This document shows, piece after piece, positions 35,506 through 45,153 of a DNA stretch of 64,000 nt. The notes under the pieces were generated by a model. That model searched no databases, was not told the DNA's origin, and was given only the letters and a program-made list of their open reading frames with translations. Where the stretch lies: the NCBI RefSeq assembly GCF_000463015.1, contig NC_022247.1, positions 2,170,001 through 2,234,000 on the forward strand, written 5' to 3'. Numbering within the stretch: position 1 is the stretch's first letter; each line of letters starts with the position of its first letter. The translations under genes and the position numbers were made by a program. The stretch comes from Variovorax paradoxus B4. Its GTDB lineage: Bacteria > Pseudomonadota > Gammaproteobacteria > Burkholderiales > Burkholderiaceae_C.

Positions 35506-36559
35506 GCGGGATAACCCTTCACCTCCTTCCGATGCGCGGCGCGCGCGCGTGGTCGACATCGCCCGCGCGGCGCAGGTGTCCACCGCCACCGTCGACCGCG
35601 TGCTCAACCGCCGCCCCGGCGTGCGCGATGCCACGGTGCAGCGCGTGCTCAAGGCCGCGGGCGAGCTCGACTACCTGCCGGGCCCCGAGCTCTATGCCGC
35701 GCTCACGCCGCCGCCCCTCCGGCTGGTGTTCCTGCTGCCGGCCGGCACCAACCGCTTCATCCGCATGTTGGGCGACATGGTGGGCTATTCGCAGGAGCAC
35801 TGGGCGCCGTTCAACGTGCAGTGCCGCACGGTGTTCATCGAGAGCTTCAATCCGCACGAGCTGGCGGACGCGCTGCGGCGCCATGGCCAGCGCTGCGACG
35901 GCATCGCGATGATGGCGCTGGAGCACCCCGCGGTGCGCGAGGCCGTGGCGGCGCTGGCTGCGCGCGGGCTGCCGGTGGTCACGCTGATCTCGGACCTGTC
36001 GAACTCGGAGCGCGCCGCCTTCGTGGGGCTGGACAACCGCGCGGCCGGCCGCACCGCGGGCTACCTCATCGGCCGCTTCATCGGCGCGCGCGCCGCGAAG
36101 GTGGCGCTCATCGCGGGCAGCCTGAGCTACAAGGCGCACGAGGAGCGCGAGGCCGGCTTCCTGCACGTGATCGACGAGATGTTCCCGCGGCTCGAGGTGG
36201 TGGGCCTGCGCGAAGGCCAGGACGATGCGGGCAAGAACTACCGGCAGACGCGCGCGCTGCTGGAGCAATACCCCGACATGGGCGGCATCTACAACATCGG
36301 CGGCGCGTCCGACGGCGTGGCGCGGGCGCTGAAGGAGGCGGGGCGCGAGCAGAAGGTGGTGTTCATCGGGCACGGACTCACGCCCGACACGCGCACGCTG
36401 CTGATCGACGGCAGCATGGACGCGGTGATCACGCAGAGCCCGCACACCACGCTGATGAGCTGCGTGCGCATCTTTGCCAACCTGCGCGACGGGCGCGAGG
36501 CGCTCAGCGGCGTGGAAACCACCCGCAGCCAGGTGATCTTCCGCGAGAACCTGCCGTAG
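35504..36559 (+). CDS. LacI-family transcriptional regulator
   Basis: A 351-residue regulator. The LacI helix-turn-helix is at residues about 15-60 (RVVDIARAAQVSTATVDRVL, NRRPGVRDATVQRVL). The sugar-binding domain is of the type-1 periplasmic-binding fold, with LRLVFLLPAGTNRFIRMLGD and AFVGLDNRAAGRTAGYLIGR and ending QVIFRENLP. It is divergent from the TRAP/RuBisCO-like operon, which it presumably represses until a sugar acid binds. Confidence 0.92.
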   Translation: MRDNPSPPSDARRARVVDIARAAQVSTATVDRVLNRRPGVRDATVQRVLKAAGELDYLPGPELYAALTPPPLRLVFLLPAGTNRFIRMLGDMVGYSQEHWAPFNVQCRTVFIESFNPHELADALRRHGQRCDGIAMMALEHPAVREAVAALAARGLPVVTLISDLSNSERAAFVGLDNRAAGRTAGYLIGRFIGARAAKVALIAGSLSYKAHEEREAGFLHVIDEMFPRLEVVGLREGQDDAGKNYRQTRALLEQYPDMGGIYNIGGASDGVARALKEAGREQKVVFIGHGLTPDTRTLLIDGSMDAVITQSPHTTLMSCVRIFANLRDGREALSGVETTRSQVIFRENLP

Positions 36560-36584
36560 CCTTTTCTCGCGCCGGGGCCTTCAA

Positions 36585-37388
36585 TCAGTAGGCCGCGCGC
36601 GGCGCGGGCTCGGCGGCAGGCGGCGCGCCGCTGAAGTCGGCGGCGAGCTTGCGGGCCGCGCCCGCATACAGCAGCACGTCGACGCCGACCGCGACAAAGG
36701 TGCAGCCCAGTTCCAGGTAGTGCCGGGCCAGCTTCGGGTCCGAGGTCAGCGTGCCCGCGGCCTTGCCGGAGGCCACGATGGTGCGCATGGCGGCCTCGAT
36801 CGCGGCCTGCACCTCCGGGTGGCCGGGCCGGCCCCGGTGGCCCATCGACGCGGCCAGGTCGGCCGGGCCGATGAAGACGCCGTCGATGCCGTCCACCGCG
36901 CAGATCTGCGCCAGGTTGGAGAGCGCCGCCACGGTTTCCGCCTGCACCAGCAGGCAGACCTCCGCATCGGCGATGTCGAGGTAGTCGGTGCGTGCGCTCC
37001 ACTGCGAGGCGCGGCCCACCGCGCTGCCGACGCCGCGGATGCCCAGCGGTGGATAGCGCGTGGCCGACACCAGCGCGCGCGCCTGTTCGGCCGTGTCGAC
37101 CATGGGCACCAGCAGGTTCTTCGCTCCGATGTCGAGCAGCTGCTTGATGAGCGCCGTGTCGCCCTGCACCGCGCGCACCACCGGCTGGGCGCGGTGGGGC
37201 GCCACGGCCTGCAATGCGGCCAGCGTCGAGCGCAGGTCGTTGGGCGCGTGCTCGCCGTCGATCAGCAGCCAGTCGAAGCCGGCGGTGGCGCTCACCTCGG
37301 CCATGTAGGGGTCGGCCATCGAGAGCCAGAGGCCGATCTGCGGCTGTTTGGCGGCCAAGGCTGTCTTGAAGGCGTTGAGGGCGGGCAT
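36585..37388 (-). CDS. hpaI: HpcH/HpaI-family 2-keto-3-deoxy acid aldolase
   Basis: A 267-residue class II aldolase cleaving 4-hydroxy-2-oxo acids to pyruvate and an aldehyde. It follows HpaI closely: [33 protein letters not shown] (Glu and His at the metal and active site), [49 protein letters not shown] and [17 protein letters not shown]. The C-terminus [14 protein letters not shown] is Ala/Pro-rich. Given the dehydratase and semialdehyde dehydrogenase in the same operon, its substrate is more likely a 5-keto-4-deoxy-aldarate (GarL-type reaction) than the homoprotocatechuate intermediate. That choice is inference. Confidence 0.88.
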   Translation of the reverse strand: MPALNAFKTALAAKQPQIGLWLSMADPYMAEVSATAGFDWLLIDGEHAPNDLRSTLAALQAVAPHRAQPVVRAVQGDTALIKQLLDIGAKNLLVPMVDTAEQARALVSATRYPPLGIRGVGSAVGRASQWSARTDYLDIADAEVCLLVQAETVAALSNLAQICAVDGIDGVFIGPADLAASMGHRGRPGHPEVQAAIEAAMRTIVASGKAAGTLTSDPKLARHYLELGCTFVAVGVDVLLYAGAARKLAADFSGAPPAAEPAPRAAY

Positions 37389-37425
37389 GTCTTTTCCGTT
37401 GGATGTGTGGGGTGTGCGCGTGGCG

Positions 37426-38895
37426 TCAGTCCAGCTGGCCCTGGCAGACGTATTTGGTATGCAGGTAGTCGTCCAGGCCGTGGACCGAGCCTTCGCGGCC
37501 GTAGCCTGAATCCTTCACGCCGCCGAAGGGCGCGGCCTCCGCGGCCAGGGCGCCTTCGTTGATGCCGACGATGCCGGCTTCGAGTGCGTCCGCCACGCGC
37601 CAGATGCGGCGCACGTCGCGCGAGTAGAAGTACGCGGCCAGGCCGAAGGGCGTGTCGTTGGCCTGGGCCACCACGTCGGCCTCATCCGCGAAGCGCGTCA
37701 GCGGAACGACGGGGCCGAAGGTCTCCTCGCAGGCGCAGGCCATGGTGGCGTCGGCGTTCACGAGCACGGTGGGCGCGAAGTAGTTCGGCCCCAGCGCGGG
37801 CAGCCGCGCGCCGCCGGTGAGCACGCGCGCGCCACGCGAAACGGCGTCCTGCACATGGCGTTCGATCTTCTCGATGGCGCGCGCATTGATCATCGGGCCG
37901 ATCTGTGAAGCGGGGTCGCTGGCCGGGCCGACGCGCAGCGCCGAAACACGGGCCGCGAGCAGTTCGGCAAATTCATCATGCGCGGCCTTGTGCACGAACA
38001 CGCGGTTCGGGCAGACGCAGGTCTGTCCGCCGTTGCGGAACTTGGCCGCCATCAGGCCGTCGACCGCGGCGTGCAGGTCGGCATCCTCGAACACGATGAA
38101 GGGCGCATTGCCGCCGAGCTCGAGCGACAGCTTCTTGAGCGTGTCGGCCGAGCGGCGCGCCAGGTGCTTGCCGACCGGCGTCGACCCGGTGAAGGTGATC
38201 TTGCGCACGCGGGCATCGTCCAGCCACACATCGACCACTTCGGGCGTGCGCTCGCGCGAGGCCGTCACGATGTTGAGCACGCCCGCGGGCACGCCGGCCT
38301 GCGCGGCCAGCGCCACCAGCGCGAGCGAGGTGAGCGGCGTGTCCTCGGCCGGCTTGCAGACCACGGTGCAGCCCGCCGCAAGCGCCGGCGCGATCTTGCG
38401 CGCGATCATCGCGGCCGGAAAATTCCACGGCGTGATGGCGGCCACCACGCCCACCGGCTCCTTGATGGCGAACATGCGCCGGCCCGGAACGGGCGCGGGG
38501 ATCACGTCGCCATTGGCGCGCGTGGCTTCTTCGGCAAACCACTCGATATAGCTGGCCGCGTAGGCGACCTCGCCGATGCCTTCGGCCAGCGGCTTGCCCT
38601 GTTCGCGTGAGATCAGGCGGCCGAGGTCGTCCTGATGCGCGAGCACCAGGTCGTTCCAGCGCTTGAGGATCTGTGCGCGCTGCTTGGCCGGCGTGCGGCG
38701 CCAGGCGGGGAGCGCCGCATACGCGGCATCGGCGGCGGCACGGGCTGCGTCCGCGCCGGAATCGGGCACCTGTGCGATGAGCGCGCCGGTGGCGGGGTCG
38801 GTCACGTCCAGCGTGCGGCCGTCGGTGCTGCACCATTCGCCGGCGATGAAGTTGGCCGTGCGCTGCAGGTCGGGGCGGGTGAGGGTCAGGGGCAT
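37426..38895 (-). CDS. NAD(P)-dependent succinate- or 2-oxoglutarate-semialdehyde dehydrogenase
   Basis: A 489-residue aldehyde dehydrogenase of the SSADH/GabD branch. The cofactor and catalytic motifs are [50 protein letters not shown] (Glu) and [14 protein letters not shown] (nucleophilic Cys). Near the end are [10 protein letters not shown] and [15 protein letters not shown]. Start ATG 38895; the frame extends 20 codons upstream. In sugar-acid operons such enzymes oxidise 2-oxoglutarate semialdehyde or succinate semialdehyde, and the sequence does not separate them. Confidence 0.9.
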   Translation of the reverse strand: MPLTLTRPDLQRTANFIAGEWCSTDGRTLDVTDPATGALIAQVPDSGADAARAAADAAYAALPAWRRTPAKQRAQILKRWNDLVLAHQDDLGRLISREQGKPLAEGIGEVAYAASYIEWFAEEATRANGDVIPAPVPGRRMFAIKEPVGVVAAITPWNFPAAMIARKIAPALAAGCTVVCKPAEDTPLTSLALVALAAQAGVPAGVLNIVTASRERTPEVVDVWLDDARVRKITFTGSTPVGKHLARRSADTLKKLSLELGGNAPFIVFEDADLHAAVDGLMAAKFRNGGQTCVCPNRVFVHKAAHDEFAELLAARVSALRVGPASDPASQIGPMINARAIEKIERHVQDAVSRGARVLTGGARLPALGPNYFAPTVLVNADATMACACEETFGPVVPLTRFADEADVVAQANDTPFGLAAYFYSRDVRRIWRVADALEAGIVGINEGALAAEAAPFGGVKDSGYGREGSVHGLDDYLHTKYVCQGQLD

Positions 38896-38930
38896 TTTTG
38901 TTCGTTGTGCTGCAAGGCCAAGGGGAAAGG

Positions 38931-40454
38931 TCAGCTGACGATGCCAAGGTGCCACGGCACGAACTCATGATCGCCGAGGCCGAGCGCTTCGCTGCGCGTG
39001 CGCTCGCCGGAGGCATGGCGCAGGATCTGTTCGAAGATCTGCTGCCCGAGTTCCGGCACCGAGAGTTCGCCGTCGAGCACCACGCCGCAGTTGATGTCCA
39101 TGTCCTCCTCGAGGCGCTTGAACATCGGCGTGTTGCTGGCCAGCTTGATGGTCGGCGCCGGCTTGCTGCCGAACATCGAGCCGCGCCCGGTGGTGAAGCA
39201 GATCAGCTGCGCACCGCTGGCGATCTGCCCGGTGACCGCCACCGGGTCGTAGCCCGGCGAATCCATGAAGACGAAGCCGGCCTGGTCGATGGGCTCCGCG
39301 TATTCGTACACGGCCTGCAGCGGCGTGGTGCCGCCCTTCATGGCCGAGCCGAGCGATTTCTCGAAGATGTTGGCCAGCCCGCCGGCCTGGTTGCCGTGCC
39401 CCACCACGCCGTTGAACTGCGCGTTCTGGCCCGCGGCATAGCGCTGCCACCAGGCCAGCCGGTCGAGCAGCTTCTGGCCGACCTCGGGCGTCGCGGCGCG
39501 CCGCGTGAGCATGAACTCGACGCCATGGATCTCGGGCGTTTCGGAAAGGATGGCGGTGCCGCCATGGCGCACCAGCACATCCATGGCCGCGCCCAGCGCC
39601 GGGTTGGCCGTGATGCCCGAGAAGCCGTCGGACCCGCCGCACTCCAGGCCGATCTTCAGGTGGTTGGCGCCCACGCGGGTGCGCTCGGCGGCATTGGCTT
39701 CGGGCAGCATTTCTTCCACGGCGCGGATGCCGGCCTCGATCGTCTGGCGCGTGCCGCCCACGTCCTGCATCACCATCGTGCGCATGAGGCGGCCCTGCTG
39801 CAGGCCCTGCGAGTCGACCAGCGCGTCGACCTGGTTGCGCTCGCAGCCCAGGCCCACGATCAGCACGCCGGCCAGGTTGGGATGGCGGGCATAGCCGGCC
39901 AGGGTGCGGCGCAGCACGTCGAAATGCTCGCTCGGCGACGACATGCCGCAGCCGCTGGTCTGCGCGAAGGCGGCCACGCCGTCCACGTTGGGAAAGGCCG
40001 CCAGGCGCTCGGGCGTGAAGTGCGCCGCAATGCGCTTGATGACGGTGGCCGAGCAGTTGACCGACGACAGGATGCCGATGAAATTGCGCGTGCCCACGCG
40101 GCCGTCGGCCCGCACGAAGCCCATGAACGTGGCGCGCTCGGCCTCGGGCACATAGGCCACCGGACGCACGTCCTGGCAGAAGGCCGGGTCGCGGTAGGAG
40201 TCCACCAGCGTGAGGTTGTGGCTGTGCACGTAGTCGCCCGCCTCGAGGTCGCGCGAGGCCACGCCGATGACGGTGTCGTACTTCTTCACCTGCTCGCCGG
40301 CCGCGATGGCGCGCGACGCGATCTTGTGCCCCGCGGGAATCTGCGCGCGTGCGCGCACGCCGAACTCGGCAATCGTCTCGCCCAGGGCGATCGGCGTCTT
40401 GGCAACCAGCACGTTGTCGTGCGGGTGCAGGCGAAGCAGGGGGCTGTCGGCCAT
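38931..40454 (-). CDS. UxaA/GarD-family sugar-acid dehydratase
   Basis: A 507-residue dehydratase with an N-terminal SAF domain (LLRLHPHDNVLVAKTPIALG to DYVHSHNL, residues about 5-85) and the large C-terminal altronate/galactarate dehydratase domain. Signature parts are FMGFVRADGRVGTRNFIGIL, FAQTSGCGMSSPSEHFDVLR, GVLIVGLGCERNQVDALV, KIGLECGGSDGFSGITANPA and CFTTGRGSMFGSKPAPTIKL, with FMDSPGYDPVAVTG between the last two. These enzymes dehydrate altronate, galactarate or related acids using iron. Its ATG overlaps the receptor-gene stop (TGATG). Confidence 0.9.
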   Translation of the reverse strand: MADSPLLRLHPHDNVLVAKTPIALGETIAEFGVRARAQIPAGHKIASRAIAAGEQVKKYDTVIGVASRDLEAGDYVHSHNLTLVDSYRDPAFCQDVRPVAYVPEAERATFMGFVRADGRVGTRNFIGILSSVNCSATVIKRIAAHFTPERLAAFPNVDGVAAFAQTSGCGMSSPSEHFDVLRRTLAGYARHPNLAGVLIVGLGCERNQVDALVDSQGLQQGRLMRTMVMQDVGGTRQTIEAGIRAVEEMLPEANAAERTRVGANHLKIGLECGGSDGFSGITANPALGAAMDVLVRHGGTAILSETPEIHGVEFMLTRRAATPEVGQKLLDRLAWWQRYAAGQNAQFNGVVGHGNQAGGLANIFEKSLGSAMKGGTTPLQAVYEYAEPIDQAGFVFMDSPGYDPVAVTGQIASGAQLICFTTGRGSMFGSKPAPTIKLASNTPMFKRLEEDMDINCGVVLDGELSVPELGQQIFEQILRHASGERTRSEALGLGDHEFVPWHLGIVS

Positions 40455-41449
40455 CAACCTTTCTCCATCAGTTCCTTGAGGTTGAGCTTGCGGATCAGCT
40501 CGGTCTCCTGCCGGTAGACGGCTTCGACGTACTTGCGGTAGTCGGGGCCGTCCTGGTACATGACCGGGGCGTCGATGCTGTCGGCCACCTTCCTGAATTC
40601 TTCGCTGTTGACGGCCACGCGGAACGCATCGCGCAGCTTCTTTTCCACCGCCGGCGGCAGCCCGCGCGGCGCGCCGATGCCGTTGGGCGCTTCCACCACC
40701 ACGTCGTAGCCCAGCTCCTTGAGCGTGGGCGTGTCCTTGAAGCGCGGCGTGCGCGCCTCGCCCCAGGTGGCGAGCAGGCGCAGCTTGCCGCTTTCGACGT
40801 GCGGCGCCCACGAACTGCTGTCGGCCAGCATGTCGACCTGTTCGCCCAGCACGTCCTGCAGCGCGGCGGAACCGCCCTTGTAGGCAATGGCATTGAACTT
40901 GACGCCGGCCGCCTGCGCGAACTGCTCCATGCCCACGTGGGTGGCGCCGCCCACGCCGGCATGCGCGTAGCTGATCGTGCCCGGCTTGGCCTTGGCCTGC
41001 GCCACCATGTCCCGCAGCGACTTGAAGGGCGAACTGGCGGGCACCGCGATGCCGAAGGTCTGGCCCGAGGTGCGGGCCAGGTAGCTCAGGTCCTTGAGCG
41101 GATCGATCTGCACGGTGCCGATCTGCGCGAAGCGCGTCACCGAGATGGGGATCTGCCCGATCGTGTAGCCGTCGGGGCGGGCCGAGGCCAGCGCCTTGGT
41201 GCCGATCATGCCGGAGGCGCCGGCCCGGTTCTCCAGCGCTATGGGCTGGCCGAGCTCGCGCGCGGCGATCTGGCAGATGGCGCGCATCGAGCGGTCCGCG
41301 GTACCGCCGGCGGGCCAGGGACAGATGAAGGTGATGGGGCGTTCCGGATAGTCGGCCGCGAAGGCGCGGCCGGTGGCGGTGGCGAGCGCGGCGGCGCCGA
41401 GGCCGCCCAGCACCAGTTGGCGCCGCTGCAGGGTGCGTTGCAGGGTCAT
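40454..41449 (-). CDS. Bug-family (TctC) periplasmic solute receptor
   Basis: A 331-residue receptor. The Tat-like leader QRRQLVLGGLGAAALATATG precedes ADYPERPITFICPWPAGGTA, the ligand-binding first strand of Bug proteins. Further family blocks are LENRAGASGMIGTKALASAR, SYAHAGVGGATHVGMEQFAQ and KGGSAALQDVLGEQVDMLAD. Start ATG 41449 with GGAG upstream. No TctA/TctB permease is nearby, as is common in Burkholderiales, so transport would need a permease elsewhere or the protein may only sense. It heads the dehydratase operon. Confidence 0.92.
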   Translation of the reverse strand: MTLQRTLQRRQLVLGGLGAAALATATGRAFAADYPERPITFICPWPAGGTADRSMRAICQIAARELGQPIALENRAGASGMIGTKALASARPDGYTIGQIPISVTRFAQIGTVQIDPLKDLSYLARTSGQTFGIAVPASSPFKSLRDMVAQAKAKPGTISYAHAGVGGATHVGMEQFAQAAGVKFNAIAYKGGSAALQDVLGEQVDMLADSSSWAPHVESGKLRLLATWGEARTPRFKDTPTLKELGYDVVVEAPNGIGAPRGLPPAVEKKLRDAFRVAVNSEEFRKVADSIDAPVMYQDGPDYRKYVEAVYRQETELIRKLNLKELMEKG

Positions 41450-41536
41450 GTGTGTGTCTCCGACGATTGTTGTTCGAGAAAGCTGGGCGCATTCTTCAGT
41501 AGACAATCATTGCAATCCAATGAAATAGCGGACTCT

Positions 41537-41560
41537 CTTCATAGCCTGGAGGTTATGAAG
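41537..41560. promoter_or_regulatory. LysR-type inverted repeat in the divergent promoter
   Basis: CTTCATA (41537-41543) is exactly complementary to TATGAAG (41554-41560) across ten bases, 24-47 bp before the LysR start codon and about 90 bp from the receptor gene. The ATA-N10-TAT core has the size of a LysR-type box. Confidence 0.5.
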
Positions 41561-41583
41561 CGGAAACAGCCGCAAGCACCACG

Positions 41584-42525
41584 ATGAGCCAGATCGACCG
41601 CGTCCTGCGTTCCAACCTCAAGTTGCGCCACCTGCAGATGCTGGTGGCGCTCGACCAGTTCCGCCACCTGGGCCGCGCGGCCGAGTTCCTGTCGGTCACG
41701 CAGCCGGCGGTGTCCAAGTCGCTGGCGGAAATCGAGCGGATGTTCGGCCTGGCGTTGTTCGAGCGCTCCACGCGCGGGACCGAGCCCACGCCCTACGGCG
41801 ACAGCGTGGTGCGCTTCGCGCGCTCGGTGCTGGCCGACTACGACCGCACGCGCGACGAGATCGCGGCCGTGGCCAGCGGCGCCGCGGGCCGCACCAGCGT
41901 GGGCGCCATGGTGGTGGCCATGCCGGTGCTGATGGCGCGCGCCGTCGAGATGCTCAAGGCGCACTCGTCGCAGACCACGGTGCTGGTGGAGGAGGGCGAC
42001 CTCACGCGCCTGCTGCCCAAGCTGCGCCTGGGCGAGCTGGACCTGTTCGTGGGGCGGCTGGAGCCCGGCTATGCGGCGCCCGACCTCGAAACCGAGGCGC
42101 TGCATGCCGAGCCCATGCAGGCGGTGGTGCGGCCGGGGCATCCGCTGGCCGCGAAGCGCCGGCTGGGCTGGGCCGACCTGGCGAAGGAGCGCTGCGTGAT
42201 GCCGCCGCCCTGGGCCTCGCTGCGCGTGAAGCTCGACCAGATGTTCTTTCGCGACGGCGTGCATCCGCCGGCCGACATCATCGAGTCGGCCTCCTTCCTG
42301 GCGCAGATCAGCTTCCTGCAGCAGCGCGATGCGGTGGCCTTCATGGCGCGCTCGGTGGCGCGGCATTTCCAGCAGCAGGGCATGCTGAAGGTGCTGGCGC
42401 TCAAGGTGCCGATCGAGCTGCCGCCGGTGGGCCTCATCACCATGCGCGGGCGCAGGCGCACGCCCAGCACGCAGCAATTGATCGAATGCCTGCGGCGCGC
42501 AGCCGGGGTGAAGCCCGGGCGATAG
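41584..42525 (+). CDS. LysR-family regulator, GbpR-like
   Basis: A 313-residue regulator whose N-terminus (LRSNLKLRHLQMLVALDQFR, then FLSVTQPAVSKSLAEIERMF) matches the GbpR/CbbR-like LysR branch, which often controls sugar-uptake genes. The effector domain begins about residue 95 (GRTSVGAMVVAMPVLMARAV). It is divergent from the Bug-dehydratase operon and is separated from it by a LysR-type inverted repeat, so it is the likely pathway regulator. Confidence 0.92.
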   Translation: MSQIDRVLRSNLKLRHLQMLVALDQFRHLGRAAEFLSVTQPAVSKSLAEIERMFGLALFERSTRGTEPTPYGDSVVRFARSVLADYDRTRDEIAAVASGAAGRTSVGAMVVAMPVLMARAVEMLKAHSSQTTVLVEEGDLTRLLPKLRLGELDLFVGRLEPGYAAPDLETEALHAEPMQAVVRPGHPLAAKRRLGWADLAKERCVMPPPWASLRVKLDQMFFRDGVHPPADIIESASFLAQISFLQQRDAVAFMARSVARHFQQQGMLKVLALKVPIELPPVGLITMRGRRRTPSTQQLIECLRRAAGVKPGR

Positions 42526-42590
42526 AGGCCGGCGCGGCATCCCCAATTCATGGGTATGCACTCTGCAGTGCCTTCGGACACCATTCGGGG

Positions 42591-43031
42591 ATGTATTTGC
42601 ACACTCTGGTCGGCGGTCTGCCGCATGCGGAACGCGCGGCATTGGTCCAGGCCAGCGAGCTTCGCTCCTACGGGTGCGATGAAACCGTTCTTGCAACGGG
42701 CGAGTGGACGGACAGGCTCTATTGCGTGGCGAGCGGGCTGCTGCGCGTGGTGGTCCAGGGGCGCAGCAGCAGCGGCGACGTCACCACCGACCTCATCCGC
42801 CAGGACGAATTCTTTCTCGGCCCCTCTCTCAGCGAGAGCCGCTACCGGGCAAGGCAGACGCTGGTTGCAGCGCAGCCTTCGTCGGTGTATCTGGTGCCGG
42901 TTTCGGCCATGCGCGGGCTGTGCGAGCAGCACCCGCAGGTGGCCGTGAAGCTGCTTGGCGCTGCCATCAAGCGCATGAGCGCGATGCGCGGGCAGTTGCG
43001 CCGGGATGCGGTGCCGGCCCTCTGTTCCTGA
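42591..43031 (+). CDS. Cyclic-nucleotide-binding-domain protein lacking a DNA-binding domain
   Basis: A 146-residue protein made only of the N-terminal cNMP-binding beta-barrel of Crp/Fnr regulators: LRSYGCDETVLATGEWTDRL, YCVASGLLRVVVQGRSSSGD, VTTDLIRQDEFFLGP and VYLVPVSAMRGLCEQHPQVA. It stops inside the dimerisation helix (LGAAIKRMSAMRGQLRRDAV), where a winged helix would normally follow. No HTH is found downstream, because the convergent NUDIX gene begins nine bases later. It may be a truncated Crp homologue or a stand-alone regulatory domain. ATG 42591 lacks a good Shine-Dalgarno. Confidence 0.7.
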   Translation: MYLHTLVGGLPHAERAALVQASELRSYGCDETVLATGEWTDRLYCVASGLLRVVVQGRSSSGDVTTDLIRQDEFFLGPSLSESRYRARQTLVAAQPSSVYLVPVSAMRGLCEQHPQVAVKLLGAAIKRMSAMRGQLRRDAVPALCS

Positions 43032-43039
43032 CGAGTGCC

Positions 43040-44389
43040 CTAGCCAAGCTTGCGAAAGATGAAGCCGCTGGCCGGCGCGATCCACCCGGCCTCGCCGGTG
43101 GCGCAGGTGCCGTGCGCGGCGGGCGTTGCGGCGCAGCCGGTGAACAGCGTGCCTTCCTCGGCCAGCAGGAACTGGCGTGCAGGCGCGCCATGATCGGCTG
43201 GCCGGACGTGCAGCGTTGCACCCCCCAGGCGAAGGGTGTCCCCGGGCTCCGGCCACAGCACGGCGGCATCCGGCCATGCCGATCGAAGCCCTTCAAGCGG
43301 CGCGGCCGATGCCCGCGTACCTGCCGCGGTCGAGAGCAGCCACTTCACCTGCCCGGGTGCCGCGGCCCGAAGCGCCTCGCCTTGCACCGAGCCGTGCGGC
43401 ACGGGATCGATCAACGCCCAGTGGCCGTTTTCGCCGCCGACGAAATAGCTGTGATGCGACTCCGCTGCGCCAGCCACGCGCACGACGCGCGCCGACAGCT
43501 GCGTGACGAGGCCGGGCTCGAGCGCGTAGCGTGCGTGGCCCTGGCCGTCGGGGTCGAGGCGGCCGATTTCCTCATAGGCGGCTTCTTCGATGTTCACTGG
43601 CCGGCGGCCCGAAGGCCCGTCGGCCAGGCGCGGCATGTTCAGCACGATCCGTGTCAGGCTTCGCGCATGGGCGATGCAGTCGGCGGCGCTGCCGAAGCTT
43701 GCCAGCTGCTCGAGCGTGCGCCGCGTCACGTTCATCAGCTTGAGGCCGCGGCGCGGATGCGCCGCCTCCGCCGGCTTCAGCCACATGTGCGCCACGGTCT
43801 CGCGGCCGTCGGGCTTCACGGCCTGCCCAGGCGGCATCTGCGCAATGAAGAAGCGGGTGTCGAAGCGGCGCGGCATGCCGGGCGGCGTGAGCCAGTGGCT
43901 GAAATAGGCCAGCCGGTCCATCGCCAGGCGCCAGCCTTGCGCGTCGCACATCGCAAGCAGCGCATCGGTGCCCTGCTCGGCGGCATGCCGCATGGATTCG
44001 AGCCGGCTCGGCAGCAGCCGGTCGAGCTCGACCAGGCGGTCTTCGGCATCGCTTGCGAACAGCACGCCCGCTTCCTCGAAGCATTCGCGCACCGCGGCGG
44101 CGTAGTAGTCGAGGCCGCCATCGGGCACGCCCAGGCGCGCGCTGGCCGCCGCATCGTCCAGGCCCTTGCACATCAGGTGCAGGCGGCGGTCGTGCGCATC
44201 GACCACGCCGCCCGGAAACACGCTGGCACCGCTGTTCTGGTCGTCGGCCTTCTCGGCGCGGCGCAGCAGCAGCACTTCCATGCCGTGGGCGCCGTCGCGC
44301 AAGAGGATCAGGGAGGCTGCAACGCGGATGGGTCGCGGCATGGACGGCGGTGGACCCGGCGGGGTTGTCGTCGAAGGCTTGGCGTTCAT
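43040..44389 (-). CDS. NUDIX hydrolase with degenerate metallo-beta-lactamase-like C-terminal domain
   Basis: A 449-residue protein. The NUDIX half (residues about 20-245) is of the NUDT19/RP2 type with an insert before the box: SGASVFPGGVV, then the box end AAAVRECFEEAGVLF. The C-terminal half (about 290-449) has the strand order of a metallo-beta-lactamase fold (SHHSYFVGGENGHWALIDPV), but the place of the zinc HxHxDH motif reads LLSTAAGTRASAAPL, so it lacks metal ligands. The start ATG 44389 opens a Pro-rich leader. A CoA- or nucleotide-diphosphatase activity is possible; the substrate is unknown. Confidence 0.75.
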   Translation of the reverse strand: MNAKPSTTTPPGPPPSMPRPIRVAASLILLRDGAHGMEVLLLRRAEKADDQNSGASVFPGGVVDAHDRRLHLMCKGLDDAAASARLGVPDGGLDYYAAAVRECFEEAGVLFASDAEDRLVELDRLLPSRLESMRHAAEQGTDALLAMCDAQGWRLAMDRLAYFSHWLTPPGMPRRFDTRFFIAQMPPGQAVKPDGRETVAHMWLKPAEAAHPRRGLKLMNVTRRTLEQLASFGSAADCIAHARSLTRIVLNMPRLADGPSGRRPVNIEEAAYEEIGRLDPDGQGHARYALEPGLVTQLSARVVRVAGAAESHHSYFVGGENGHWALIDPVPHGSVQGEALRAAAPGQVKWLLSTAAGTRASAAPLEGLRSAWPDAAVLWPEPGDTLRLGGATLHVRPADHGAPARQFLLAEEGTLFTGCAATPAAHGTCATGEAGWIAPASGFIFRKLG

Positions 44390-44430
44390 GGGCGCCGATT
44401 GTCGGGCCAACGACGGCCTCGGGCACCGCG

Positions 44431-45153
44431 CTAGATCGCGCGCTGGTTCACCCGCTTCGAGAGCTGCTCGGCGCTTTCCTTGCGCTCGCTGTAGCGGTCG
44501 ACAAGGTAGGCGGCCGCGTCGCGCGTGAGCAGGGTGAACTTCACCAGTTCCTCCATCACGTCGACCACCCGCTCGTAGTAGGCGGAGGGCTTCATCCGCC
44601 CGGCTTCGTCGAACTCCAGGAAGGCCTTGGCGACGGACGACTGGTTGGGGATGGTCAGCATGCGCATCCAGCGCCCGAGCACGCGCAGCTGGTTCACCGC
44701 ATTGAACGACTGCGATCCGCCCGACACCTGCATGACGGCCAGCGTCTTGCCCTGCGTGGGCCTTACCGCGCCCACGCTCAGCGGAATCCAGTCGATCTGC
44801 GCCTTCATGATGCCGGTCATGGCGCCGTGGCGTTCGGGCGAGCACCACACCATGCCTTCGGCCCATTGCGCGAGCTCGCGCAGTTCCTGCACCTTGGGAT
44901 GGTCGTCGGGCGCGCTGTCGGGCAGCGGCAGGCCGGCGGGATCGAAGATGCGCGTTTCGCCGCCCATGGCCTGCAGCAGCCGCGCGGCCTCTTCGGTCAG
45001 CAGGCGGCTGTAGGAGCGCTCGCGCAGCGAGCCGTACAGCAGCAGGAAGCGCGGTGCGTGGCGCGCCGGCGCCGTGTTGGAGAAGCGCTCGGGCGAGGGC
45101 CGGTCGAACAGCTCGGCGTCGATGTTCGGAAGCTCAGGCAGCGCGATCGACAC
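44431..45153 (-). CDS. arsH: ArsH NADPH-dependent FMN oxidoreductase
   Basis: A 240-residue ArsH, an organoarsenical oxidase that detoxifies trivalent methylated arsenicals. Motifs: [20 protein letters not shown] (FMN phosphate loop), [40 protein letters not shown] and [23 protein letters not shown] 45153 is chosen because the family starts ELPNID; it overlaps the end of the arsC gene by 20 bp, indicating coupled expression. Last gene of the minus-strand arm of the arsenic locus. Confidence 0.93.
   Translation of the reverse strand: MSIALPELPNIDAELFDRPSPERFSNTAPARHAPRFLLLYGSLRERSYSRLLTEEAARLLQAMGGETRIFDPAGLPLPDSAPDDHPKVQELRELAQWAEGMVWCSPERHGAMTGIMKAQIDWIPLSVGAVRPTQGKTLAVMQVSGGSQSFNAVNQLRVLGRWMRMLTIPNQSSVAKAFLEFDEAGRMKPSAYYERVVDVMEELVKFTLLTRDAAAYLVDRYSERKESAEQLSKRVNQRAI

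Noticed and set aside
38931..41492. 853-codon frame joining the dehydratase to upstream DNA
   Set aside because: The N-terminal third is the shadow of the Bug receptor gene. The dehydratase begins at ATG 40454 with its SAF domain.
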